Part shown: positions 44,994-52,718 of the stretch, piece after piece
How the letters are laid out: each line of letters starts with the position of its first letter
Numbering within the stretch: the stretch's first letter is position 1
NCBI RefSeq assembly: GCF_000519005.1
Contig: NZ_JAER01000001.1
Location: 62,001-126,000 of the forward strand
Direction of reading: 5' to 3'
Source of the DNA: Nocardioides sp. J54
GTDB taxonomy: Bacteria > Actinomycetota > Actinomycetes > Propionibacteriales > Nocardioidaceae
DNA: 64,000 nt
Position numbers and translations under genes: made by a program
The notes under the pieces: model-generated
Seen by the model: the letters and a program-made list of their open reading frames with translations, nothing else
The model's database searches: none
What the model was told of the DNA's origin: nothing

Positions 44994-45143
44994 TGTAACA
45001 CGCTGATCGCAGCTGTGGGCGACCCGCCCCGTCTGTTCCAGCCCCACCCAGCAGCCCTTTCGCGCGGTCTCGCGGCTGGTACGTCGGCAGACGACGTGTG
45101 ACAGCCGCGACCGGCCCCGAACAACCGCCAACAACGTGTTACA
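44994..45143. repeat. 40-nt period repeat array, copy 3
   Basis: Units start at 44994 (TGTAACACGCTG) and 45034 (TGTTCCAGCCCC), 40 nt apart, and the array ends with an inverted ACAACGTGTTACA at 45131-45143. The second unit shares GCCCCACCCAGCAG with copy 1. It fills part of the 44837-45222 gap, where no gene is supported. Confidence 0.8.
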
Positions 45144-45207
45144 GCGCGGCCGCCTCCGCACCACAGAGCCCGTAGGTCCCGCCACCCCCGTCGTCGGACC
45201 CGGGCCG

Positions 45208-45213
45208 TAGGCT
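45208..45213 (+). promoter_or_regulatory. -10 hexamer of pcrA
   Basis: TAGGCT, 9 nt before the ATG; the transcript would have a leader of only a few bases. Confidence 0.5.
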
Positions 45214-45222
45214 GGCGGGAGC

Positions 45223-47685
45223 ATGATCGACGCAGCCAGCACGCCGCCCGCCCTCACCGCAGAGGCGCTCCTCGAGGGCCTCAACGACCCCCAGCGGGAG
45301 GCCGTCCAGCACGAGGGCACGCCGCTGCTCGTGGTGGCCGGCGCCGGTTCGGGCAAGACCCGGGTGCTGACCCGTCGCATCGCCTGGCTGATCGCGGTGC
45401 GCAAGGCGCACCCCGGCTCGATCCTCGCCATCACCTTCACCAACAAGGCCGCGGCCGAGATGAAGGAGCGGGTCAGCGAGCTGGTCGGCAACCGCGCCCG
45501 GATCATGTGGGTGAGCACCTTCCACTCGGCGTGCGTTCGGATCCTGCGCAAGGAGGTCGAGCACCTCGGCTACGAGCGGGTGAAGTCGAACTTCTCGATC
45601 TACGACGCGCAGGACCAGAAGCGGCTGATCACCCTGGTCTGCAACGACCTCGACCTCGACCCGCGCAAGTTCCAGCCCGGCCCGGTGCTGCACTGGATCA
45701 GCAACCACAAGAACGAGCTGCGCGACCCCGACGAGGTCGCCGCCGAGGCGACCAACGTCAGCGACGAGACCTACGCGATGGCCTACAAGGCCTACCAGCG
45801 GCGGCTGCGTGAGGCGAACGCCTTCGACTTCGACGACCTGATCATGGAGACGGTCCGGCTCTTCCAGCTCAAGCCGGAGATCCGTGAGACCTACCGGCGC
45901 CGGTTCCGGCACATCCTCGTCGACGAGTACCAGGACACCAACCACGCCCAGTACGCCCTCATCCACCAGCTGTGCGGCCAGGACCTCGAGGAGCACGACC
46001 CGACCACCCTCGACGGGCAGCCGGCCCACCGGGTGCCGCCCGCGGAGCTGATGGTCGTCGGTGACGCCGACCAGTCGATCTACGCGTTCCGCGGCGCCGA
46101 CATCCGCAACATCATGGACTTCGAGCAGGACTTCCCCGACGCCCGGACCGTCCTGCTGGAGCAGAACTACCGCTCCACCCAGACCATCCTCACCGCCGCC
46201 AACGCGGTCATCGAGCGCAACGCGAGCCGCAAGCCCAAGCGGCTGTGGTCCGACGCCGGGGACGGGGAGAAGATCGTCGGGTACGTCGCTGACGACGAGC
46301 ACGACGAGGCCCGCTTCGTCTCCGGCGAGATCGACAAGCTCACCGACGAGGGCGGGCTGAAGCCCTCCGACGTGGCGGTCTTCTACCGCACCAACGCCCA
46401 GTCCCGGGTGTTCGAGGAGATCTTCATCCGCACCGGCATGCCGTACAAGGTCGTCGGCGGAGTGCGCTTCTACGAGCGGCGCGAGGTCCGCGACGCGCTG
46501 GCCTACCTGCGGATGCTGGTCAACCCCGACGACCAGGTCTCGCTGCGCCGCATCCTCAACACCCCCAAGCGCGGCATCGGCGAGCGTGCCGTCCTCGCCG
46601 TCACCACCTTCGCCGACCGCGAGCGGATCACCTTCTGGGAGGCGCTGCAGCGATCTGGCGATGTTGCTCTGGCCACCCGCAGCCAGAGCAACATCGCCGG
46701 CTTCGTCGCGATGGTGACCGAGCTGCAGCAGATGGTCGCCGCGGGGGAGCGCCCCGACGTCATCCTCGAGACCGTGCTCGACCGCTCCGGCTACCTCGCC
46801 AGCCTCGAGGACTCCGACGACCCGCAGGACGCCACCCGCATCGAGAACCTCGCCGAGCTGGTCGCCGTGGCGCGCGAGTTCGCCGAGGACCCCGTCGCCG
46901 GCCCGTCGGCCGACCCCGCCGACGTCGACGCCGGCACCGTCGAGCCGGGGCTCGCCGACTTCCTCGAGCGGGTCGCCCTCGTCGCCGACTCCGACCAGAT
47001 CCCCGACGCCCCGGACCCCGACGACCCCGACGCCCCCGAGGACACCGGCGTGGTCACCCTGATGACCCTGCACACCGCCAAGGGCCTGGAGTTCCCGGTC
47101 GTCTTCCTCACCGGCATGGAGGACGGCGTCTTCCCGCACTCGCGCGCCCTCGGCGACAAGACCGAGCTGGAGGAGGAGCGCCGGCTCGCCTACGTCGGCA
47201 TCACCCGCGCCCGCCAGCGCCTCTACGTCTCCCGCGCCATGGTCCGCTCCGCGTGGGGAGCGCCGTCGATGAACCCCGGCTCGCGCTTCCTCGCCGAGCT
47301 GCCGGTCGACCTCGTCGACTGGCGCCGCACCGAGGCGGACCAGACCCGCTGGTCGCGCCCCAGCTACGGCGGCGACCGGTACGGCGACGGCGGGTCGTCG
47401 TACGGCGGGTCGTCGGGCGGGGGCAACCGGCTGGTCGCACCGACCGCTGCCGGCCGCCGCAACTTCAGCTCCGCCGCGGCCCGTGCCGACGCGGCCGCGA
47501 AGTCCAAGCCGTCGCGCCCGATCCCCGTGCTCGCGCCCGGCGACAAGGTCACCCACGACTCCTTCGGCCTCGGCACCGTCGTGTCCGTCGAGGGCCAGGG
47601 CGACAAGTCCGTCGCGTCCATCGACTTCGGCTCCGACGGCGTCAAGCGGCTCCTGCTGCGCTACGCGCCGGTGGAGAAGCTGTAA
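45223..47685 (+). CDS. pcrA: ATP-dependent DNA helicase PcrA/UvrD1
   Basis: 820-residue superfamily 1A 3'-to-5' helicase acting in nucleotide excision repair and replication fork clearing. Walker A GAGSGKT is at residues 40-46, TFTNKAAAEMKER follows (motif Ia), then VDEYQDTN (motif II), GDADQSIYAFRGA (III), QNYRST (IV), VTLMTLHTAKGLEFPVVFL (V) and EERRLAYVGITRARQRL (VI). The C-terminal tail, after a disordered region, ends in a Tudor-like module (VLAPGDKVTHDSFGLGTVVS) that binds RNA polymerase in PcrA. A 16-bp inverted repeat lies inside the gene at 46657-46698. Confidence 0.97.
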   Translation: MIDAASTPPALTAEALLEGLNDPQREAVQHEGTPLLVVAGAGSGKTRVLTRRIAWLIAVRKAHPGSILAITFTNKAAAEMKERVSELVGNRARIMWVSTFHSACVRILRKEVEHLGYERVKSNFSIYDAQDQKRLITLVCNDLDLDPRKFQPGPVLHWISNHKNELRDPDEVAAEATNVSDETYAMAYKAYQRRLREANAFDFDDLIMETVRLFQLKPEIRETYRRRFRHILVDEYQDTNHAQYALIHQLCGQDLEEHDPTTLDGQPAHRVPPAELMVVGDADQSIYAFRGADIRNIMDFEQDFPDARTVLLEQNYRSTQTILTAANAVIERNASRKPKRLWSDAGDGEKIVGYVADDEHDEARFVSGEIDKLTDEGGLKPSDVAVFYRTNAQSRVFEEIFIRTGMPYKVVGGVRFYERREVRDALAYLRMLVNPDDQVSLRRILNTPKRGIGERAVLAVTTFADRERITFWEALQRSGDVALATRSQSNIAGFVAMVTELQQMVAAGERPDVILETVLDRSGYLASLEDSDDPQDATRIENLAELVAVAREFAEDPVAGPSADPADVDAGTVEPGLADFLERVALVADSDQIPDAPDPDDPDAPEDTGVVTLMTLHTAKGLEFPVVFLTGMEDGVFPHSRALGDKTELEEERRLAYVGITRARQRLYVSRAMVRSAWGAPSMNPGSRFLAELPVDLVDWRRTEADQTRWSRPSYGGDRYGDGGSSYGGSSGGGNRLVAPTAAGRRNFSSAAARADAAAKSKPSRPIPVLAPGDKVTHDSFGLGTVVSVEGQGDKSVASIDFGSDGVKRLLLRYAPVEKL

Positions 47686-47702
47686 GGCCTGCTCGGCGCG
47701 AC

Positions 47703-47945
47703 AGCTTCGTCGGTCGGGTGGAGAAATTCGCCGGTCGACCGGCGAAACTGTTGCTTGACCGACGAAGCTTCGTCGGTCAAGCGTGAGTTTCGTCGGTCAG
47801 GTTCGGGGCGCAGGTCGGTCCGGCGGGCGCGTGGGGTTTCACCACCTAGGTGGTGAAACTCAGGCACTGGGCACACGAAACTACGGCCTGGCACACGAAT
47901 TCAGGCCCTCGAACAGGGGGTTTCACCACCTAGGTGGTGAATCCC
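47703..47945. repeat. Cluster of perfect palindromes between pcrA and the M23 gene
   Basis: Contains a 30-nt perfect palindrome (47753-47782), a 20-nt palindrome (47727-47746), a 24-nt one (47836-47859) and a related 20-nt copy (47922-47941). The last two share TTCACCACCTAGGTGGTGAA. GCTTCGTCGGTC and GTTTCGTCGGTC recur around the first. No gene is supported in the gap. Confidence 0.85.
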
Positions 47946-47969
47946 CACTCCGCCGCCGCAGCGAGAGCG

Positions 47970-49169
47970 TCAGGGCGTCACGCCGTGCTGGCGCAGCGCG
48001 GCGTCGGGGTCGACCGGGTCGCCGCCGCCGGGGCGGACCTCGAGGTGGAGGTGCGGGCCGGTGACGTGGCCGGTGCTGCCAACGTAGCCGATGAGCTCGC
48101 CGGCGCGGACGGTGTCGCCGACGGACGCGGCGATCGAGGACTGGTGGCAGTACCAGATCTCGGTGCCGTCCTCGAGGGTGAGGACGGTCTTGTTGCCGTA
48201 GGCGCCGTCGAAGCCGGTCGAGGTGACCACGGCGTTGGTGACGGCGTAGAGCGGGGTACCGCTGGGGGCGGCGAAGTCGAGGCCGGTGTGGTAGCTCGAC
48301 CAGAGGCCGTACTCGCCGTAGGTCGCCGTCAGGCGGTAGCCGCTGAGCGGCAGCACCCAGCGGTTGAGGGCGATCTCGGCGGCTTCCTTCTCGGCGGCCT
48401 TCGCGAGGTCACCCAGGGCGGTGTTGCGCTCCTCGGCGTGGCGCTCGGCCTCGGCGACGAGGTCGGTGCCGGTCGCCTGGGCGAGGGCGTCACGGTCGGA
48501 GTCGCGGCTGACGGTGTCGACGCGCTCGGTGATCGAGCCGGTGCCGAAGGAGCCGGTCATCGCGTTCGCGGCGGTGACCCGGTGGCCGCCGGCGGCCAGC
48601 TGCGGGTCGGCAGATACGACGGCGCCGCCGACTGCGACCGCGAGGGTCGCGACGCCGACGGCGACGGGGAGGCTGGGCAGTCCCTTGAAGAGGGGGCCGC
48701 GGCTCCCGGAGTGCCTGGTCGCGCGGCGCTTGCCGGGCGAGCCGACCGCGCGCAGCTGGGTCGAGGAGTCGGTCAGCAGCGGGATGTCGCGCAGTGCCGG
48801 CAGCTCGACGGTCGGGGTCTTCTCGAGCCCGCGGAGCGTGATCGGCGCAGCGGTCGGTACGACGGGCGCGGGCTCCGGCTCCGCAGGCGTCTCGACGTGG
48901 GCGGCGGCAACCAGGGCGGGCTCGACAGCGGGGGCCGGAGCGGGCGTGGCGCGGGTCACAGGGCTGGCCGGGGCCGGGGTGGGCACCTGCGCTGCAGCGA
49001 CGGGGGCCTCCGGCGCGGGCGTGGGGTCCACCGGTCGGGCCACGCGCTTGCCGACGTAGGTCGACGGCGTCGCCGACTCGTCGACCGGGCGCCGGGCAGC
49101 TCGTTTCCCGACGTACGGGGAGGCTGCCGTGGGCTGCGGCGCGCGGTTGTCCGCTCGGTGGCTACCCAT
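47970..49169 (-). CDS. M23-family metallopeptidase with membrane anchor
   Basis: 399 residues. The N-terminal cytoplasmic part of about 160 residues is Pro/Ala-rich and contains two copies of YVGKRxAR-PVD near residues 19 and 38. One helix (LPVAVGVATLAVAVGGAVVS) follows, then a helical region, and a C-terminal LytM domain with HTGLDFAAPSGTPLYAV and GPHLHLEVR zinc-ligand motifs. It is probably a peptidoglycan endopeptidase or its activator. M. tuberculosis Rv0950c is the recalled positional counterpart. ATG 49169 has AAGGAG 11 nt upstream. Confidence 0.88.
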   Translation of the reverse strand: MGSHRADNRAPQPTAASPYVGKRAARRPVDESATPSTYVGKRVARPVDPTPAPEAPVAAAQVPTPAPASPVTRATPAPAPAVEPALVAAAHVETPAEPEPAPVVPTAAPITLRGLEKTPTVELPALRDIPLLTDSSTQLRAVGSPGKRRATRHSGSRGPLFKGLPSLPVAVGVATLAVAVGGAVVSADPQLAAGGHRVTAANAMTGSFGTGSITERVDTVSRDSDRDALAQATGTDLVAEAERHAEERNTALGDLAKAAEKEAAEIALNRWVLPLSGYRLTATYGEYGLWSSYHTGLDFAAPSGTPLYAVTNAVVTSTGFDGAYGNKTVLTLEDGTEIWYCHQSSIAASVGDTVRAGELIGYVGSTGHVTGPHLHLEVRPGGGDPVDPDAALRQHGVTP

Positions 49170-49257
49170 CAAGCTGCTGACTCCTTGGGGGGACGTTGTG
49201 CAGGCCGGTTTCGGCCCGCATCCTCGTCCGAGGCCCCGAGTGGCTCCGACACGACGT

Positions 49258-49301
49258 GGCTGTCGGGTGACAGCCGGGCGAAACATGCGCGACCGACCTT
49301 A
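49258..49301 (-). promoter_or_regulatory. Promoter and leader hairpin of the M23 peptidase gene
   Basis: A TAAGGT hexamer (49296-49301, minus strand) would start a leader of about 120 nt. A perfect 7-bp hairpin lies at 49258-49264 with 49269-49275. M23 and NlpC genes in actinobacteria often have c-di-AMP (ydaO) riboswitches, but the long conserved core is not evident here. Confidence 0.4.
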
Positions 49302-49531
49302 ACCGATGCCGGGACCGCCCCGAAATCCTCTGTTCGGACCTGTGGACGACTTTTTCGGGGCCGTGAGCAGGGCCGGGCGGGCGCCCGGCCGCCGGCGTGG
49401 TGGCCGACCTGGCGGCTGACCTGCAGGTGTCCGTCCGGTGGCGCGGAGGCGGCCCGCGGGCGGCTGCCGCACGCGCCCGGGCGTGTCGGGTGAGCCGCGT
49501 CACGTCGACGCTCCCGGTCTCGTCCTACTCG

Positions 49532-49588
49532 TGGGTCAGGACTAGTGTGCCGGGGGGTGCGGCAGGCTGCGCACCGACCTCTGACCCA
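49532..49588 (+). promoter_or_regulatory. sucC promoter region with flanking 8-bp inverted repeat
   Basis: TAGTGT at 49543-49548 is a candidate -10. TGGGTCAG (49532-49539) and CTGACCCA (49581-49588) flank the predicted start region and could form an operator or leader stem. The rest of the 49302-49607 stretch shows nothing I can support. Confidence 0.4.
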
Positions 49589-49607
49589 GATGTGAGGACG
49601 TAAATCA

Positions 49608-50777
49608 GTGGACCTGATGGAGTACCAAGCGAAGGAGCTCTTCGCGAAGCACGGTGTGGCCACCACCATCGGCGTGGTCGTCGAGACCGCCGAGGAGGCG
49701 AAGGCCGCCGCTGAGCAGCTCGGTGGCGTCACCGTCATCAAGGCGCAGGTCAAGGCCGGTGGCCGCGGCAAGGCGGGCGGTGTCAAGATCGCCAAGACGC
49801 CGGACGAGGCCTTCCAGTACGCCACGGACATCCTGAACCTGACGATCAAGGACCTCCCGGTCAACCGGGTCCTCGTCACCCCGGCGACCCCGCCGGAGGA
49901 GGAGTACTACTTCTCCTTCCTGCTGGACCGGTCGAACCGCCAGTACCTCTGCATCGCGTCCGTCGAGGGTGGTGTCGAGATCGAGGAGGTCGCGAAGACC
50001 AACCCCGACGCCGTCAAGAAGATCGCGATCGACCCGGGCAAGGGCGTCGACGCCGCCAAGGCGCGCGAGATCGCGACCGAGGCCGGCTTCCCGGAGGCTG
50101 TCTTCGAGCAGGCCGTGACGATGATCGAGAAGCTCTACACGGTCTTCGTGGAGGAGGACGCGACCCTCGTCGAGGTCAACCCGCTCGCCCGGCTCGCCGG
50201 TGACACGCTGGAGGCCCTCGACGGCAAGGTCTCGCTCGACGAGAACGCCTCCGAGGTGCGCCACCCCGACCACGAGGCCTTCGAGATCCGCGAGGAGGCC
50301 GACCCGCTCGAGGCGAAGGCCAAGGACCTCGGCCTGAACTACGTCAAGCTCGACGGCCAGGTCGGCATCATCGGCAACGGCGCGGGCCTGGTCATGTCGA
50401 CCCTCGACGTCGTCGCGTACGCCGGCGAGAAGCACGGCGGCGTGAAGCCGGCGAACTTCCTCGACATCGGTGGCGGCGCCAACGCGCAGGTGATGGCCAA
50501 CGGCCTCGACGTCATCCTCAACGACGAGCAGGTCAAGTCCGTCTTCGTGAACGTCTTCGGCGGCATCACCGCCTGTGACGAGGTCGCCAACGGCATCAAG
50601 GGCGCCCTCGAGCTGCTCGGCGACAAGGCCACCAAGCCGCTCGTCGTCCGCCTCGACGGCAACGCCGTCGACAAGGGCCGCGCGATCCTCGACGAGCTGA
50701 ACCACCCGCTCGTCACGCAGGTCGACACCATGGACGGCGCGGCCGACAAGGCCGCCGAGCTGGCGAACAACGCCTGA
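49608..50777 (+). CDS. sucC: Succinyl-CoA synthetase beta subunit
   Basis: 389 residues, ATP-grasp subunit of the TCA-cycle enzyme that interconverts succinyl-CoA and succinate with substrate-level phosphorylation. The N-terminus [17 protein letters not shown] is typical. [15 protein letters not shown] near 46-60 binds nucleotide; VEVNPLARL, the Mg site and [14 protein letters not shown] follow. GTG 49608 has GAGGACG upstream. sucD begins 20 nt after its stop. Confidence 0.98.
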   Translation: MDLMEYQAKELFAKHGVATTIGVVVETAEEAKAAAEQLGGVTVIKAQVKAGGRGKAGGVKIAKTPDEAFQYATDILNLTIKDLPVNRVLVTPATPPEEEYYFSFLLDRSNRQYLCIASVEGGVEIEEVAKTNPDAVKKIAIDPGKGVDAAKAREIATEAGFPEAVFEQAVTMIEKLYTVFVEEDATLVEVNPLARLAGDTLEALDGKVSLDENASEVRHPDHEAFEIREEADPLEAKAKDLGLNYVKLDGQVGIIGNGAGLVMSTLDVVAYAGEKHGGVKPANFLDIGGGANAQVMANGLDVILNDEQVKSVFVNVFGGITACDEVANGIKGALELLGDKATKPLVVRLDGNAVDKGRAILDELNHPLVTQVDTMDGAADKAAELANNA

Positions 50778-50796
50778 GGCCGGGGGAGAAGAACAG

Positions 50797-51693
50797 ATGA
50801 GCATCTACCTCAACAAGGACAGCAAGATCATCGTCCAGGGCATCACCGGCGGCATGGGTGCCAAGCACACCGCCCTGATGCTCGACTCCGGCGCCACCAT
50901 CGTCGGCGGCGTGAACGCCCGCAAGGCCGGCACCACGGTGACCCACAAGGACCACGACGGCAACGACGTCGAGCTCCCCGTGTTCGGCACCGTCGCGGAG
51001 GCCATGAAGGAGACCGGCGCCAACGTGTCGGTCCTCTTCGTCCCGCCGGCGTTCACCAAGGACGCAGCGATCGAGGCCATCGACGCCGAGATGCCGCTGA
51101 TCGTAGTCATCACCGAGGGCGTCCCGGTCCAGGACACCGCCGAGGTGTGGTCCTACCTGCAGGGCAAGAAGACCCGCATGATCGGCCCGAACTGCCCCGG
51201 CATCATCACGCCGGGGGAGTCGCTCGCCGGCATCACCCCGCACACCATCGCGGGCAAGGGCCCGGTCGGCCTCGTCTCGAAGTCGGGCACGCTGACCTAC
51301 CAGATGATGTTCGAGCTGCGTGACTTCGGCTTCTCGACCGCCATCGGCATCGGCGGCGACCCGATCGTCGGCACCACGCACATCGACGCGCTCCAGGCCT
51401 TCGAGGAGGACCCGGAGACCAAGGTGATCGTGATGATCGGCGAGATCGGCGGCGACGCCGAGGAGCGGGCCGCGGACTACATCAAGGCCAACATCACCAA
51501 GCCGGTCGTCGGGTACGTCGCCGGCTTCACCGCCCCCGAGGGCAAGACCATGGGCCACGCCGGCGCCATCGTGTCGGGCTCCGCGGGCACGGCCCAGGCC
51601 AAGAAGGACGCCCTCGAGGCCGTCGGCGTCAAGGTCGGCAAGACGCCGTCCGAGACCGCGGCGCTTGCCCGGGAGATCCTCGAGTCGCTCTGA
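50797..51693 (+). CDS. sucD: Succinyl-CoA synthetase alpha subunit
   Basis: 298 residues. CoA binds at the N-terminal [19 protein letters not shown] (residues about 11-29). The transiently phosphorylated catalytic His254 lies in [41 protein letters not shown] and [11 protein letters not shown] are family blocks. GGGGGAG precedes the ATG. Forms an operon with sucC. Confidence 0.98.
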   Translation: MSIYLNKDSKIIVQGITGGMGAKHTALMLDSGATIVGGVNARKAGTTVTHKDHDGNDVELPVFGTVAEAMKETGANVSVLFVPPAFTKDAAIEAIDAEMPLIVVITEGVPVQDTAEVWSYLQGKKTRMIGPNCPGIITPGESLAGITPHTIAGKGPVGLVSKSGTLTYQMMFELRDFGFSTAIGIGGDPIVGTTHIDALQAFEEDPETKVIVMIGEIGGDAEERAADYIKANITKPVVGYVAGFTAPEGKTMGHAGAIVSGSAGTAQAKKDALEAVGVKVGKTPSETAALAREILESL

Positions 51694-51711
51694 CTCACCT
51701 GCTGAACGGCC

Positions 51712-51744
51712 GAAGGCCCGCCACCCCCACGGTGGCGGGCCTTC
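51712..51744. terminator. 14-bp terminator between sucD and a convergent lipoprotein gene
   Basis: Arms 51712-51725 and 51731-51744 pair perfectly around CCCAC-type loop. GAAGG/CCTTC ends give a short U-run in both directions. Confidence 0.85.
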
Positions 51745-51783
51745 GTCATGCCCGGGGACCGGTTCCCGGTCGCGTGGCGGGGC

Positions 51784-52521
51784 TCAGCCCAGCCGGTCGA
51801 CCGCCTTCGGCAGCATCTGGTTCACCGGGGTGCCGCCGTCCTCCTCGAGGAAGTTGTAGTCCAGGCCGACGATGATCGAGGTGACCATCGTGAGCCGGTC
51901 GCCCTCCACGGCCAGGCCCGTCTCCATGATGTAGGCCGACTCGCCCTCGTCGATCCCCTCCGGCACCGGGCCGAAGTGGGCGTCGATGATCTGCGCCGCG
52001 TCCCCGGTGGCCACGTCGCGGCTGGTGAGGGTCCGGAAGTCGGTGATCGCCTCCGGACGGTCGGTGCACTCGCTGACCAGCGCCGCGACCTCGTCGTACG
52101 CCGCGCGGGCGGCTGCCGCGTCGTCGTACCGGCCGACGAGCTGGGTCAGGTGGTCCCCGTCCACCTCGACGTCGTCCTCGGTGTTGCGCAGCTCGAAGTC
52201 CGCGCGGACGACCTCGGTGGCGCCGGTGCCGCTGAGCCCCTCGGCGAGGCACGGGTGGGCGAGGTCGCCGTTGCCGTCCAGGTCCTCGTCGCCGGTGGCG
52301 GTGCGGAACCAGTCCGCGCCCTCGTTGTAGACGGTGTCGTCGTCGGTGAGCAGCACGTCCTCGGTGAGTGCGTCGGCCGCGGCCGGCGTGCTGGTCGTGC
52401 CGGCCTGGTCGGCGGGGGTGGCGGGCGCGCGGTCGTCGGCGGCGGACGGGTCGCTGCCGCAGGCGCCGAGCAGGGTGGCCGCCGCGACGGCGGCGGCGAG
52501 GGTGAGCCGGTGCTGTCGCAT
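51784..52521 (-). CDS. Lipoprotein paralogous to the sensor half of the ECF partner protein
   Basis: 245 residues. A lipoprotein signal MRQHRLTLAAAVAAATLLGA ends in lipobox LGAC. The domain contains DDDTVYNEGADWF, RADFELRN, AAYDEVAALVSECT, and a final GGTPVNQMLPKA. The same blocks occur in the ECF partner at 52719, so the two arose by duplication. ATG 52521 has GGAG in GAAGGAGACC. A GCAACC/CGTCTT promoter pair (52569-52596) matches that of the ECF operon, making it a probable regulon member. Confidence 0.85.
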   Translation of the reverse strand: MRQHRLTLAAAVAAATLLGACGSDPSAADDRAPATPADQAGTTSTPAAADALTEDVLLTDDDTVYNEGADWFRTATGDEDLDGNGDLAHPCLAEGLSGTGATEVVRADFELRNTEDDVEVDGDHLTQLVGRYDDAAAARAAYDEVAALVSECTDRPEAITDFRTLTSRDVATGDAAQIIDAHFGPVPEGIDEGESAYIMETGLAVEGDRLTMVTSIIVGLDYNFLEEDGGTPVNQMLPKAVDRLG

Positions 52522-52568
52522 GGCGGTCTCCTTCGTTCGGTGGTGGTCGGTGGTGGTGCGTCGAGATG

Positions 52569-52596
52569 AAGACGCTGGGAGGAGCCGCCCGGTTGC
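52569..52596 (-). promoter_or_regulatory. ECF-type promoter of the lipoprotein gene
   Basis: Minus-strand GCAACC (52591-52596), 16 nt, CGTCTT (52569-52574). Same elements and spacing as upstream of the sigma gene at 54744. Confidence 0.6.
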
Positions 52597-52658
52597 AACG
52601 ATCTCCCCGAAATCTCGGGAGATCTGGCTCCGGCCGCCCCGGGGCGGCGGAGACGCAG

Positions 52659-52691
52659 CACGGGCCGCCACCTGGTCGGTGGCGGCCCGTG
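52659..52691 (-). terminator. 14-bp terminator after the ECF partner gene
   Basis: Arms 52659-52672 and 52678-52691 pair perfectly around TGGTC. It lies 28 nt after the stop codon of the gene at 52719. Confidence 0.8.
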
Positions 52692-52718
52692 TGCGGGTGG
52701 GGTCGTGGTCGTCGGGCG

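Noticed and set aside
49170..49301. ydaO (c-di-AMP) riboswitch before the M23 gene
   Set aside because: Leader is too short and the conserved core pairs are not found; only small hairpins seen.
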